From assembly GCA_003342895.1 (NCBI GenBank), contig PTFA01000011.1, positions 3,211,644-3,275,643 on the forward strand: DNA of 64,000 bases, read 5' to 3'. Each line of letters starts with the position of its first letter. Position 1 is the first letter of the stretch. Origin of the DNA: Casuarius casuarius. Its lineage: Eukaryota; Chordata; Aves; Casuariiformes; Casuariidae. The notes beneath the pieces are model-generated. The model was not told where the DNA came from. It saw nothing but the letters and a program-made list of their open reading frames with translations, and made no database searches. Positions 24,311 through 53,500 of this stretch are shown piece after piece. The translations under genes and the position numbers were made by a program.

Positions 24311-25716
24311 TCAAAAACTCCAAGTAGCCACAATTTGTGTAGCATAGGTGTTGATTTGTCACACAAGCTTAGTGCTGATAACTGGGGTGGCGAGTTGTGA
24401 TGCACGGCTTGGCTTAGCAGCCATTGAAAGGAGATGGCGGAGCCCAGGCATTGGTTGCAGCAGCATCTGCAGGGCCCTGTGGCTCACCTGGCACTGTTTC
24501 ACTGCCTGGTTAGTCACTGCTTTTCTAAGTGCCTTACATGAGCTGTTTATCTTCTTCAAGAGTTTCACAGTCTGGTTAGTCACATTGAATATCAATTACT
24601 GATGCCTCCAATAGACTTAATTTAGATTACAGGTCCTGATGTAGATTCATGGAGTTTGGGAATAATTTACTTGAGCAAACTCTATTTTAAATAATTTTAG
24701 GGTTGATCTAACATTATATGTTACTTAGTGTCATAGGCTAAATATCAGTTGGCAAGAAAAGGATCTCAAGTGCTTTAGATGCAAGTTACCTCAATGATAG
24801 CATCACCTGTTATGTCAGCTGAATGGAGATCTGTTTTCCAGTGAAATTCCTATGTTTCGCATAAATTGCTTTCCAAAATACTTACCTTTCAAACTAGCTA
24901 TATTTAGTTTGTTCCAGAGAGTTGGTCTTTCACCTTTAACTCTCCTTAGCTGAGGAGAAGCATGAAAAAAAGGGTCAAGTAATCAAGAGTATGTTTTTCC
25001 CATTGTATTCTTAAAATAATAACTTTGCCGGTTGTTATGAAACTCTGCTAGAAAAATGGTTGTAGTTAACATGTTGCTAGAAACTGTTTTTGAAGAACAT
25101 ATTTTGGGCTTTGGGATTCAAAGTGAAGTCCTAGAAACATCGAAGTTCTTACATTTTCCACTCTTCTATTTAAGAGTGTTCACAAGGTTCACTCCTTCCT
25201 CCCTATGTGGTTGCCTCAATCCCAGCCCTCAATCTGGTGGATGAACATATGAGATCAGGAACATGGCATGCTCCCTTTAGGTCACTATTTACACCCCTTT
25301 TTCTTGAGGTAGTTTGGCTCATTGAGAGAGACAGTGATGTTTCACACAGGCTAGAATATTTGGGCCTGGAAAAATGAAATGTCATCTCTGTTCTTTCAGA
25401 AGTCTTCCTTCAACATCTTCCAGAATATTCTGTAGTCATCAACTTTTGATTAGCAAAACTAGCAAAAAATAAGCAAAAACTCCCCATTACAGGCTGTCAC
25501 AAATCAGCTTAAAGAAAGGTACAGTTAAAGTCAGTATTTCCTATTGAAAATTTCATAATAAAATAATTTTATCTTGGAGAGCTTTTATTCTCTAGGATAT
25601 AGGCAAGGCTCTTGATCAAACTATAAGGTAATGTGTTTTGAGGCAGGGTTTTGTCAGGTTAATTTGATAATCAATGGTGAGCCTTAATCTGCTTTCAGAG
25701 TTGTACATATTTAAAA

Positions 25717-25729
25717 GGGGGGGGGGGGG
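25717..25729 (+). repeat. Poly(G) tract (13 G)
   Basis: A pure run of 13 G after AAAA, within the presumed first ARL6 intron. Homopolymer length is sensitive to assembly error. Confidence 0.85.
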
Positions 25730-26210
25730 ATAAAATAAAGTGAGTTAGAGGAAAAAATCCTGATTTTTTTTGTTGTTGGGTTTTTTTTTTGAGAGAATTG
25801 TTGTAACTAATTTTAGGCTTGTTTGGGCTGGTGACAACTGTGTGTAGCTGTTGTGCACATAGCCAGTCTACAGATTACTACAAATCCTGCATCAAAATGC
25901 ATTGCAGTGATAAAAATTTTAAAAGGGTCCTTATAAAAAAAAAGTTTCATACTGTAAGCAAAGGTGATGGTTTAAATGACTAATTTCACTTTAAAGATTT
26001 TAAACCAATTTATATTGGAAGGTGGTTAATCATCATTTGGTAATTATTTAGTGGGACTAAAGAAGAAGCGAGACTGAATACTTTTCATTGATACTGTTTT
26101 TTCATCTTTCCCCTTCTGCTGTGATTTTCTGGGGTTCAGAAGTCTGAGTTCACAGTCTGAGTTGGCCAGAGGTGTGTGTGTTTTCTTTTATTTAAAAAAA
26201 AAAATCACAG

Positions 26211-26294
26211 AAGTCCTCTAGCATTAATTAAATACTTCATTGAGTTTGTCACAAGTCCTCTAGCATTAATTAAATACTTCATTGATTTTGTCAC
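26211..26294 (+). repeat. 42-nt tandem duplication
   Basis: Copies 26211-26252 and 26253-26294 are head to tail and differ at a single base (TTGAGTTTG versus TTGATTTTG). The near identity implies a recent duplication. It is in the ARL6 5' UTR intron. Confidence 0.95.
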
Positions 26295-27125
26295 AAATGT
26301 TTGTTTTCAGCTGTATGATTGTTGAAAGTATTCTCAGTGGTAGTTATTCAGGATAGACGAGGGTTATCCTCCTTGCAAAACATGTTCAGTCAGGTACTGC
26401 AAGAGAACACGTGATATAAGCTCCCTCTCATGTGTTACTGCCAGGTAGCTTCAATCAGACAGCTTCTGGGCAGGAGTAGCAGCTGGCTTCCACATGACAT
26501 GCAGCTGAGTGTTATGTTGTCTGGCCTCATATCTGTTGAATCTGTTATAATCAGCTGCTGTTTATAGTGAATGAGTTCCTAATTTATACGTGTTAATATC
26601 AGCAAAGCTGTTACAATTAGCGTTTCAGTTGAGTTGACAGACGATACTTTATTTATTCTGATTTCAGTAAATCATATAGCAGGTGCTAAAGAAGGCAAAT
26701 ACTGTGTTGCTTTGTTATCTAAATTATGACTGACTAGATTTCTGACATTTTGAAGTAAAATGTAATTGCTCTATTTTTTTCAGTTCAGTGGATGGTAAGG
26801 AGGTGTAATAGTTGTGCTGTTACGTGGAATGCTTAGTGTGATGCCAGTATTGCTACCGAGTGAATCAAGGACATTGTGTTACATAGACAAGGCTATAAAC
26901 AGACAATCTACTTTTGTATCAAGGCTTCTTCACTATAATCAGCTTACACTCCATTTGCTTGGTCTACCAGGCAAACCTGCTGTGACAGTATTTGTATAGC
27001 GCCTTATTCATACCGTCCTTTTAAAAGTTTAAGGATTTCTTACCCTATGCCCACCTACTGTGCTAGTGCTGCTGTACTTGTAACAGTTTTTAAACAGCTG
27101 TTCCCTTCTCTGATCTTGTGAACAG

Positions 27126-27153
27126 GTGATCTCTGTGTATTTGAGCAAGAATT
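27126..27153 (+). other. ARL6: ARL6 5' UTR part in the first coding exon
   Basis: Acceptor GAACAG at 27120-27125 follows a pyrimidine-rich stretch (TGTTCCCTTCTC). It would leave 28 nt of 5' UTR before the ATG at 27154. A GAG at 27143-27145 is a weaker alternative acceptor. Confidence 0.6.
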
Positions 27154-42250
<15,097 letters not shown>

Positions 42251-42950
42251 GAGGTCAATAAAAGATATATGCCATTGTCTTATAAACTTTATCAATAGAT
42301 GTACAGGCCTCTTGGAAAGGAAGAAAGATTTAAAGAAAACAAACAATTCAGCTAAATATTCTGTATTCTTTTGTTTCCTTTTAGTATCTCTAAGTAACTG
42401 AATCTTTTAGAAAATATAGCACCTCAGGTATGCACATCCATGCATTAAATTGAATCTTGTGACTGGAGAGCATATTAAAAAAAAAAAACAAACAAAAAAC
42501 CCCCTCTTTGTGTTAACTGTAAGCATCTGCAATCATTTGAATTTTAGGTGATAATTATGTCCTCTAGATATCCAGAAGTGTTCCTCTGGTTTTTTTGATA
42601 TACCTTTTGAGAAAACAAGAATATTAGTGTTCCAGAGGGTGAATAATAGCACTTTCTGAAATAAGCCTGCATGAGGTACCTAAAAATGGGCACCTAAAAT
42701 CAGCAGGTATTTCTGGAATTTTTTACCATATACTTTGATGTTGGGTTTTTTTAGTAAAACTGTCTAATATAGGGTACTAGAAGAATATTTTGATTGAAGA
42801 TATAATGGTTCAGATATGAAATGTATTTGTTGTAAATGATTGCGGATGTTTTTAAGGAACCGCTTATAATGAAATATTTTGAATTGTGTTTGTGATGTGC
42901 CACGGTTATATTTACATTCCTATCAATAAAACCTTAAGTTAAAAAAAAAG
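42251..42950 (+). other. ARL6: ARL6 3' UTR
   Basis: Extends from the stop to a strong AATAAA at 42925-42930 (TATCAATAAAACC). Cleavage would be expected about 15-25 nt later, and TG-rich sequence lies downstream. An earlier AATAAA at 42257-42262 lies only 7 nt past the stop and is unlikely to be the main signal. Another possible signal is near 43070. Confidence 0.7.
42925..42930 (+). terminator. ARL6: ARL6 poly(A) signal AATAAA
   Basis: A canonical AATAAA about 675 nt after the stop codon, followed by TGTATATTTGAATATGTTC-type GU-rich sequence downstream. It is the best single candidate for the mRNA end. Confidence 0.65.
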
Positions 42951-45900
42951 ACATGTATATTTGAATATGTTCAGTGATGCTCTTGCTATCATAGAGATTT
43001 TTACATTTCAGTTAGTTTCATTTGGAATTTATTTGGCCATATTCCGCTGGAAATAGAATTCTGTACCGTAATAAAACCAAATGTTTTGCCTCAAGCTTTA
43101 TTTAAACTGCATATATTTGTTACACTTTCTTATAAGCTAGACTTCTATTCCAGGTTTTTAGAGAAAGTATGGTTGAAAGTTGTATTTTGTGAACACAGTT
43201 AAGGGACAGTTCACTACATCCTTAGTATGAAATATGTCTTATACTTCTGTTGTGTATGAAAACTATTCTACTTTCAAGAATGATTTTGAGTAAACTTTGT
43301 CTTCAAAGATGCACTCTAGGTAACAAATTGAGTGGCTGCTAAGAACTTTATTTTTATAATGCCACCTCTTCTCCTTTTTTCCTCTCTCCCCCTCTCTAAG
43401 AAAGCAAGAAGTCTAGCACTGGGAATGATGAAGACTATTTAACTGAGTGACTAGCTGACTCCTGTGGGAGATGTAGTATGTTGGTCTTGCAAATGCTTTT
43501 TCCCCCCTCACTAACATACAAAACAAACGCTCTGTAAGCCTGCCTTCTAGGTCTCACTTAATAAAGGAATACTTAGAGCAAAGGGAACTGCTTGAAATGG
43601 TAGAACAGTTTCTACGTGCTTTCAGTTAAATCATTATTAAACTGTTAAAAATAACTCTCCTCGTTTGCCAGAGGGAACTGAGTCTTACTCTAAGATCTTT
43701 CCTATAGGATGCTTTAAATCTGACAGTTCTGTTTGTCATGAAGATACTAATGCTTCAAGTCCCTTTCCATGATCTCTTTGGCCTTCTCTCAATTCTGAAT
43801 TTAAGTGTGTGCAAAATGAAATACAATCCTGATTTTCTGGGTTTTTTTTTTTACTCTGAATTCTGTGGCAGATGACATTCTGATTTATTTTGCATTGGAT
43901 AATATGTTAACAAGAATAACACTTGCTGGAAACATAGTTTTCTCAGTATAAATATTTTGTAATTATTTTGGTTCACTTAGATATTTTATTTGAATGAAAT
44001 ACTAAATTTGCAGTTGGCATTACTTTTTTCTACCAAAGCAAATATTTAAGTTCTTATATAAAAGATCTAGCTACATTTCTGACTTTCTTGAATAAAAATG
44101 TTTCTGAATTTGAACCTTGATGGCTTCCTGATTATTTTTGCCATGTTGGACCAAAGTACTGTTTATCTTATGGACTGCCTTTACTATCATGGGGACCTGT
44201 TTTAACCTACTGCTTTGTTCTTCTCCCACCCATAAATCTGAGGAAGGTATCTTGTTACCTTTTACTTTTTGCTTCCCAATGCAGTTAGTAAGCTTTCTGA
44301 AAACAGCAGTTAGTTATTTATGTTGATTATTGTTCCCGTATTTATTTATCTTTATTTCCTCAGCAGCTCTTTTTCTCCTCCTATACTACCAGGAGACTAT
44401 GCTGAATGAAGAGCTCTTTGAAAGAGGGAGAATGGGGCATTCCCTTTAGTGAAATGTTTGATGTGGGTGCGGTTTTGTTCTTTTTTACCCCCTTCTGCTT
44501 CCACCATTGCTTGGCTCTTCTAGAACATTTGTGACTGTTCTGTGGAACACATGTTTGTGGGTGGGATTTCTGCCTGTTCACCCCTTCTCTCTCCACCCTG
44601 CACAGGTGTAAATCCATAATACATATAGTTGATACAGCCTTGAGCTGCTGTAATAACGCTGAATTTGGCACAAGAATTATATTGCACAAAAGTTTCACGC
44701 ATCTGTTTAACAATGCTTCTTTAGAGTTGTTTTCTGAGAACCCACTGGCTGTCAGTCATTAAAGCTGTTATCCTAGGCAATTTAGATTTTTAAAGTAATT
44801 ACAATAGTGAGTTCTGCCTGGAAACTTGAATACAGTTTGCATGTATGTGTTCATTGCTCCTTTTAAAAACAAAAACACAGACAGTTCCCCTGGAGGCTTA
44901 AATGCTGCTCACAGAATAATCGATAGGCTTGGCCGGGGGGCGGAGCGGGGAATGTTACTGTGGATGTATGTGTTAAGTGTGAACTTCAAGAATCTCTTTC
45001 AGTCATCATACTGCCTTTTAAGACAGGTTGGTCTCAGCAACCCACACAATGTTATGTGCCGTTGCTTCTGTTTGCATTAAGCACACTGCTCTTTTAAGTA
45101 TGAATTTCCTCAAAATATGCCTGATAATGCATAAGACTAGCATTTTCAATTGAAACATGAAGCAGTCACTCTCATGTATGAAGTCCTGCCTTCTACATGT
45201 CTTCTCTAGCAATGGAGGCTATCAGCTAAATACAGGAATCTAAATTCTTCTTAGCCTTGCCTCTCTGCTACTCAGGACACTAGTCCATGGGAACCTGTGT
45301 ATTTAATCTGTAACGACTTGCGGGTATGCTGCGAGTTTGCATGGCCTGAAGACTCGTGGGCAATGTTCTGTCAAGCAAGTGCAGTTTTAAGAATGTTTGT
45401 ATGTAAATAAAATGGAGCCGCCTTTGAACCTTACCCCTCTAACTATAATACAGTTACTGCTTTTTATTTACTAATAAGGGAGAGAAACTGCTATGAAAGA
45501 CTAGACATAACAGATCAGTTGTGTTGCTTAGTTGTCAGCAGGAAGGCATTCTGATGCAATAATATTTGGAATGATAATGTTACATTTCAGGTCTTCCTTA
45601 AAACAGGGCTGTGCAAGAATCTTATCACTGATCTTAGAGAACAGCTCATCCCTTAGAAGCTGTAATTGTGAAATAACCTTTTGTTAGTAATAAGAAATCA
45701 AAATAATGTTGATTTTAAAATACTTGTCCTTGAAAGCAAAAAGGAAACTTATGTCAAGAAATACAGTTTAATCTAAAAAACAGAACTCTTAAATTTCACT
45801 TGCTTGAGAAATCTTCACTCTTACGATTTATTTCTGTCTTTTATTTCTTTAAATCTTTCTGGCCTGTCTTAGTTCCCTTTCAGGGAGAATCCTTACAAAC

Positions 45901-46886
45901 CCGGCTCCTATAAACTTTCTGGTCCATTCCTTTTAATGTTTGTGAGTCAGGGCACCTGCTATCCTCATTTTGGTTTATTAAACAAGTGCTACTATTGTCA
46001 CTATGCTAGTGACAGCAGCTCCCTTCCCTGTTGCTTCTTTTGAGAAACAAAATAGATAATGGAAGAATGTTACAGGAGGCTGGAATGAAAAAGCAAAAGA
46101 GGGAACTACAGAGAAAAGGTTTTAAAGCTCCTCTTTCAGAAAGGTCAGGAAAAATTTGCTTTGAAAGGTTAACTTGATGTCCTGATCTTTCGTTATGATT
46201 ATTGTACAGCCTTTATTTGACTGTATAAATCGTAGAATGTGCAGTTCCTATGTCAAAGTAATATTACAGATACTATCTAATCAGAATTCAGGATTTATAA
46301 TGCTGTCTTATAACTAGTGCCAAGTGTTTTTAATAATATGTTATAACCATACTTTAGTTCTGAGGCTCTGTAGCTCCTGTCACAGTGAGTTACATCATGG
46401 AAGCATCTGTGTTGGTCCAGTGCTTTATAATTAATTTACTAGTGTTCAGTCAATTGTATTGCTGCTTAATTGGCTGAATATTTCTAACCGCATGAACCTC
46501 TGCTTGTTCTCGGGTGTACAGTGCAGTGCTTATACAAGAACATACTATTCTGTTCCAATGGATGTCAGGATCTCTCTTGGAATCGGCCATGTTTACTTTT
46601 TCACTTTTCTAAGATAGTATGACACCCACTCCCACTTACCCTTTTTCAAAATCAATCATTTAAATGAAAGCTGCCCTTTTAACTTCTTTTTGCTGCCATG
46701 AAATGATCTTATGTTTTACAAATTATTTATCAGAAGATGAAGTTACTTGTGTTGCAATCATATTACTCAGGCACCAGCTCACAAGGGAGTGTAAATAATT
46801 TCTCTCTGATGCAGTGGGCATCTATCAAGATCAGGTTAACTTATTTAGTAATGGAAGTGTAAATTTAGAAATTTAATGTTAAGCAC

Positions 46887-46908
46887 TTTTTTTTTTTTTA
46901 AAAAAAAA
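46887..46908. repeat. T13A9 self-complementary tract
   Basis: Thirteen T directly followed by nine A, a near-perfect palindromic homopolymer pair. It may be a relic of two opposed A tails or plain slippage. Confidence 0.85.
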
Positions 46909-49900
46909 GTCTTTGTCTTTGGAGATGAGTGAGTAGATAGAAGGCCTAGCAAGATAGTCATTGGACCAAATTTAATTTGTTGAAGAGTTGCCTAACTGTT
47001 CTTAGTAGAGGGAAGAAAAGACCGCGACAAGGATGGAAAAAATCAGGGAAATTGGGCTATGCAGGGATACTGTGGAAGATCTTTGTTTGGACTGAAGTAG
47101 AGTCATGCTAATGCTAAAGCATATTAATGAAAGAATCTTCTTGAGGCTCAGTAAAGTGGCCATGATAAGTGGTTGGAGTGGATGCTTGTCAGTACAGGTG
47201 CCTTAGTAAGGAGTGCAGCCCTATCAAACTGGTTTTGCAGAGTAAGATAGTTGGTGCTGAGGAGCTGTTGTCCCCTGTATGTTTGTTTCTGAGGAGTTTT
47301 CTTCAGCCTGGCTCTTCTCTGACCCTCCAGGCTGAGTGCCTATTAGTTGTTGGAGCATATTAGGTGCAGCCTGAGTTTTCTAGTTAAGTTTCAGCCACAA
47401 AAAATGCAGTTTGTGAACTCTGAGCTTATTTCGCGATGTGAGCAAAAGTACCATTAGTGGGAATGGTCAAAAGATTAGCTTTAGAGTACCTTCCTCACCT
47501 GAACTAAAGCACTAGTGTAGACATGCCTTTACAAATGTAAAAGATAAAAGGGAAGCAATGCCAAGTTTTTAAAATGATCAAACTGAGAATCATGTAAGAG
47601 AACAGCAGAACTCAGCAAGAGGTCTCCATATGCCAGGATGACCTACTAATAGTTCTTGTAACAATACGATAGTTTCTCTTCATGTTATGGTCCAGCCAGA
47701 ACTGGGAATGTTTATCCTATTCATGAAGGATATAACCATTACATAAGGATTAAGTGATATGTAACACTTATAATTTAGAGGACATGGTGTAACATAGTTC
47801 TGGAAAATAGAGAGTCATGAGTAAAGAACACATTATTGGCTATCAAGCATTGTTGTTATTCCTGTCATTGTCTGTATTTATGATCCCACTGGTTTAAAGG
47901 CATTACTAGGGTAAAACTTTGGAATGCATTCACTTGGCTTAAAATCTCACTGCTTATCTTTCCAGTTTTAATCTTGTCCACCAAAGTTTATTCACATAAG
48001 CCAAACAGAAAAAATAACAGTTGATGTAACAAGCAACAAATGGATTCAATGAACCAGAAAGTGTATGTTGTTTTTGATAACAATATTCCAAGAGTTTATT
48101 CTTATGAAAGCAACTTGGTTCCCATTCGACATCTTTGTATGCGACACATGATTCTGTTGGCCAGTGGTTACATTGTTGGTTGAGATGACTAAGGAGGCAT
48201 GGAGTGTGTGCTCTGCAGAATAGAAAGTTTCTGCTGGGACAAGCGATGCTAGTCTATTGTAAAACTACTTTCAGTTTTTAGGGGATCACTTAGAGTAGTT
48301 TTTATTACAAAGGGGAAGTGTCAGTCTGTTTTGAGGTGACTAGAACCCATGGGTAAATGTCTGTTTTTGAAAGTCCTCTGCTGAGGATTAAATATAAGCA
48401 AATTAATGCTGTAACAACTTTTTTGGAAGCAGTTCCAAAGGCTGTGGACTGATCTATAGACTAATCCAGCCTAGTGTTTAGATAGTATCAATGTGTATTA
48501 CAATTAAGCTTTGAGCTGTAATATAACATATCTTTAACTGTCCAATTTAAAAAAAAAAAGAGAAAATAAATTTCGTCTTAGAAAACAATGGTATAATAGC
48601 AACTTCAGTACTGACTTATAAATAGTAGCCTATGTACAGGCCTTTCATGTCACATTATAGTTTCTGGAAATTAAAACACAGATTCAATTTGTTTACTTTG
48701 TGGGAATATTCATGAGCACCCCATCCCCTCTCCACCGACTTCATAACATGTTAAAGTACTACTTAGTTTGCTCTCTATGCTTTCAAAAAAGGATAAGAAA
48801 CTTCTGTCATAAGATGTCCATGTTACTCTTCTTTCCTTGAGATGTCTGTTCTGCCATCCAAACATGTAATGCTTTGTAATAAGTGAATGATTTACACAGG
48901 ATAAAAAATATCTACATGCTTTCTTCAAGGCTGTAGCAATGCATAAGATGCTAAGTGAGTGATGCTTGAGCTGATGTTGGCATCCCAATAAATATAAGCA
49001 CTTCACTCAGTTCCTAATATAAAAAAAAGTCTGCAGCTTTATTCAGGGGATGGATTTAATGAAGAGATAATGTGAACCTTTCCTTTTAGCAATGGCTCAG
49101 CACACCCTGAACAAAATTTGGAAGAACTGCTATACTCCTACTACTTATGATCTACAGTAAGTGCCTCCTATGAAATGACATTGTAGTGAAACCCCTTAAA
49201 TCTTATGACTCATGTTTTATTGGACTAAAGGTGTATATTATATAGAGCAAATATTTCAAAAGGAGAACAACATCAGATGAAAAGACTCTGAAGTTCAGGT
49301 TTATATCCCCAGGAGCCACATTTCTTTATGATGGTCTTCACTAATCTGGAAAAGTTTTTCCCCTTCTCTGATTTCAAGAACAACGAATGCTCGGGTGGGG
49401 CAGTTATTTTTGCAATGTGTAACTGTGAATCATGCATAACTGGGTATACTTTTTTTTTAATGGTGAAAAATGGCTGTGTACTTCCCAAATCAATATTTAA
49501 TGAAGATGAGGAAGGAAGTCTTGTGTTCCTTAATGAAATTTTAAAATTATTTTACTCTAGGGTGAAATACTGGAATAAAAACTACTAAATCCTGTACCGT
49601 AAGAATATCAGCATTCAGAAAGCATTGAGGGAGTTGCTTTGTATCTTGAGTATTTAACTTGAAAGAGGTGATTGAGAGAAAGGGAAAGCTTGTGGTTATG
49701 GTACCAGATTTGAATCAAAATTGCTGAGACAGGGCACAAATACTTCTTGTCTGTGCAGGCAATCGTAAATAAAAAGTTAATGTTAAAATACCTAACTTCT
49801 CAGGAAGAAAGAATAAGCAACACATTAGAGGAAAATCACATTTTTAAATAGATTTTTGGAAGGGAGTTGTGTGATAAAATGGTATGAATACATAGGAGTA

Positions 49901-50520
49901 GACAGCATAAACAGGTAACAGTCGAACTTCATTCCAACCTGAATATATTTCTGTGGGTTTTGTGGCAACCACTTTAATCCTTTTCTGTCTCAAAATAGGA
50001 ATTCTGTCTTCTCCAGGAAAGCAGTAACATCCTTCAGAAGTCTGAAAGTGAAGTACCTAACTTCTGACTGTATTTTTTGATATCTGTTTTGGAAGTTGTA
50101 ATTATGTGGTGCAGGGAATCCCATAATGTGTCTGTAAAGTACTTGATCTGAATCAGTTGGCACCATAATGCACATGTATTGTGATAGTTAAGTAGACCAA
50201 TGGAAGTTTTGAATTTTCACTTTTAGAAGTGACAGTTTCATTACATTATCTCAACTTCTTTCCTTTTGCTGTTCTTATCTTTGTAGTAACCATATTATTC
50301 TGTTTGGGTCCAGTGTAGAATCACTGGAAAATCTCAGGATTTTTTGTTTTGTGTTTAACACAGCCTTAAATATTGCAGAGGAAACATACACATTTCTAGT
50401 TTGTTTTGTAAATCCCTTTCCAACCAATAGATAGAAACTTTTGGATTATTTAGAATTCTGGTTCTTGAGTATTAAGATAAATCCTCTTTCACTTACTAAA
50501 GGTTCTGTTGTGTTGCGCTT

Positions 50521-50543
50521 AAAAAAAAAAGGGGGGGGGGGGG
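50521..50543 (+). repeat. A10G13 homopolymer junction
   Basis: Ten A followed directly by thirteen G. The length is prone to sequencing error. Confidence 0.85.
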
Positions 50544-53500
50544 ATGTTTTCACCACCTAACTAGGCATAGTCTGATTAAAGGTTGCTTGCGTTCTTACAA
50601 ACTTAGGCTTTAAAATTTCTTTCTTATGTTTTTCTGTATACTATATATTATTTTTATTACATTAAACTTCTGTGTGTCTCCAGCCAGGAATTAGACTTTA
50701 TTTTTCTTCTTTATTCTGTAACAAGACAGAAGTATTTGCTGACTGTTTGGAGTAACTTATGGTTATCCTTTTGTATCCATAAGAAAAGGTGGTGTTTGGT
50801 TTGGTTTGTGGGTGGGTTTTTGGTTTTTGGTTTTTTTTTGTGGTGGCAGGGAGAGGGAGAGGTAGAGAAGGAAAGCAGGGGAGCCTGAATAAAGTGGAGA
50901 GGAAAATAAGTTGTTCCATGAAGCCAGATGAGATTCTGGGGTATTTGCAGCCAAAAGCTTTTATGATCCTGTTTGGCTGGAATCCATAAAAATTCTACTT
51001 GTTAGAGCCCGGTATACTTACAGGCACCAAGAAAAATGCAGTGTATTTCTCCAAAAATTAGAGTCTTCCTTTTGGAGCATAATAATGTATGTCCTTGCTA
51101 ACGTGGTGGTAAGGGTTTCCTTTTTTGTTAATATATTCTAATTTTCAAACATTTTGAATAATGTTTTATAAAGGAATAAAAAGCTTCCTGCATTTTGAAA
51201 TCCAGCAGAACTGACNAAGGGATGGAATTGGTGTATCTCTGACTGGGACTAATTTTAGGAAGCCTTTGGGGGGTAACTAAAAAATGCAAGACTGCTGTCC
51301 ACAGGCTTAAGTTTGCTGAGCAAAGGTTTGCCCCACTACTTAAAACCTCTTAACAGTCTGCAGATTGAAAAATGGATATATACTAATTTGTATGCAAATG
51401 GAGTAAGCTTTTAGAAAATTAGTATTTTGATTTGATATCTAAAATTGAGTAGATTTGTAGAGAAAGGTGTGTATTACTTTTGTTTAACTAGAAATCCAAT
51501 ATTCAGATGACATTCTAGGAAGAGAAGTGCTAAATGAACTACAGCGTAGAACTTGCTGGTTAGATTTCATGGATTTCCTTTATTTGCTTGTAAGAAATCT
51601 GTTTTTGAAAACACTTCCATTCTTTTGGGCACTAATTTGTGTTGTTTTCTTTTTTTTTCATGAGGTTAGAGGTTGGAGGAAAATAACTTACCGAAGCACT
51701 TTGTTTAACCAGAATTTTTCTGGTGAGGTTGGTGATGGTGGCTAGAGAGACTGATTCAGTAAAGCACAACTCAGAGTAGTATGGTTTTACAGAGACCTCA
51801 TTATACAAAGTGCTGATTGTCTTGAGTTCCAGTGGGAGTAGGGTGTTTTGCAGTACTTAGCATTGATAAGAGCACAGGTAAGCTTCATCTTTGTAATCAC
51901 ACAAGTGTTACTGATAGGAGGTGCTAGAGAAAATGTCTTGAAACCCTTCTGGACCAGCTGTGTTAATTAGCTGAAAGCTATCAATTCTGTTAGAACTGAC
52001 AGAAAAGGACCTTATTCACCTAATTCCATCTAGATGAGGACCAAATACCACTGCAAAACAAGCCTTTTATATGATTTTTGCCCCTTTCCCAGGTGCAATG
52101 AAAGTCCATTTTAACAGAGCTTCTGTAGATGCTGTGTTGGGTGTTTCTTTTGCTTTGTTTGTTTTTTGCTCTTGATCAATTTTTATTTTGTTCTTTACGA
52201 GTTATTTACCCTTTTAGCACTACTGTACTGGGTAAATATATACATCACAAATGATAGTGTGGGAAATGAGAGGGTTTCAGAAAGATGATTTAAAGATTGT
52301 AATTAGTACAGTGAACTTTGGCCGTAGGTGGCACAGCGTGCAAGTCTTATCCGAAACAATAAATAATACAGTTATGGCTCTCTGTGACTCCAGTTAATAG
52401 CATGAGCCATTTCCAGCTGTCTTCTCCAGGCACTGAGGCATTTGAACAACAGCAGCTGACCATGTGTCTCTCCTCTAAGCCACTCTAAGCAAATCAAACG
52501 GAGGAACAGTGTATGCACAGTTAAAGGACACAGAGGACTGCTGGAAAGCTGTGCAATGCATGCTTAACAGCAAAGGTCACAGCTAGATCAAAGTTATATC
52601 CTAGAAATCCTTGCTAACATACTTCATCTGTGTAATGATACATACCCAAAACCCAGATCTTCAGTTCTGTTGTACACCTTCATTTCAGAATAAGCATAGA
52701 TTGGAAATTGTAAAGTCGTCAGTATTTTTTTTCCAGCATCTGGAAAATGAAAATTGTCAAAAATGGCTAAGAGAGATTACATGTGATGAGTCCATTGAAA
52801 GTATTTATTAATTTATGGTCTTGTGCTACCTATTAGAAACCTTGTCATAATATATACTAGAAAGGAAAAAGGTAAGTAAAGGACCAACCATTATTAAAAT
52901 GCTACTTAAATTTGTGACATTTTTACTTCTGGATGTGTTTTGGAAGAGCCTGGAAAATGGGACTGCATGTTAAATAAGAAAAAGTAGTCAAGATAGAATA
53001 GTTTAATTGATAAATACATTGTACTTCAAATCATAAGACATTTTTAATTGTAACAGTCCAGCAAAGCAAATAGTTTGTTTTTATCATTTAATAGTTGTGC
53101 TAAAATGTGCTTGCAGGGGAAATGTTTAGCTTTGTGGTTTTAAGGCTACATTTTTCCCCGGTTATCTCTGCAAAATATTAGAAAAAGTCCAAAACTGCAT
53201 GTGAGAGAAGGGCTCTTCATAAACAGTACGATGAAAATTTGCTTTCCTTTTTTGTATGCAAACAAAAGAAGATTTGACTAAACATTTTAAAGACCCATAA
53301 AAGGGAGGAAATTCAGAAAGCACAATTAAAATTTCACCATCTGCTCACTCTAAAGCAGCCAGGAGAAGGGGGAGGTTTCCCTTGCACACAACCATTATAA
53401 TCTGAATTGCAGTAGAAAATGACAGGATATGGAACAGGCATAGCATTCTCCTCTCTTTTCTTTGAGATAATGATTCAAGAGAACCTCTGGGCAGGATGGA

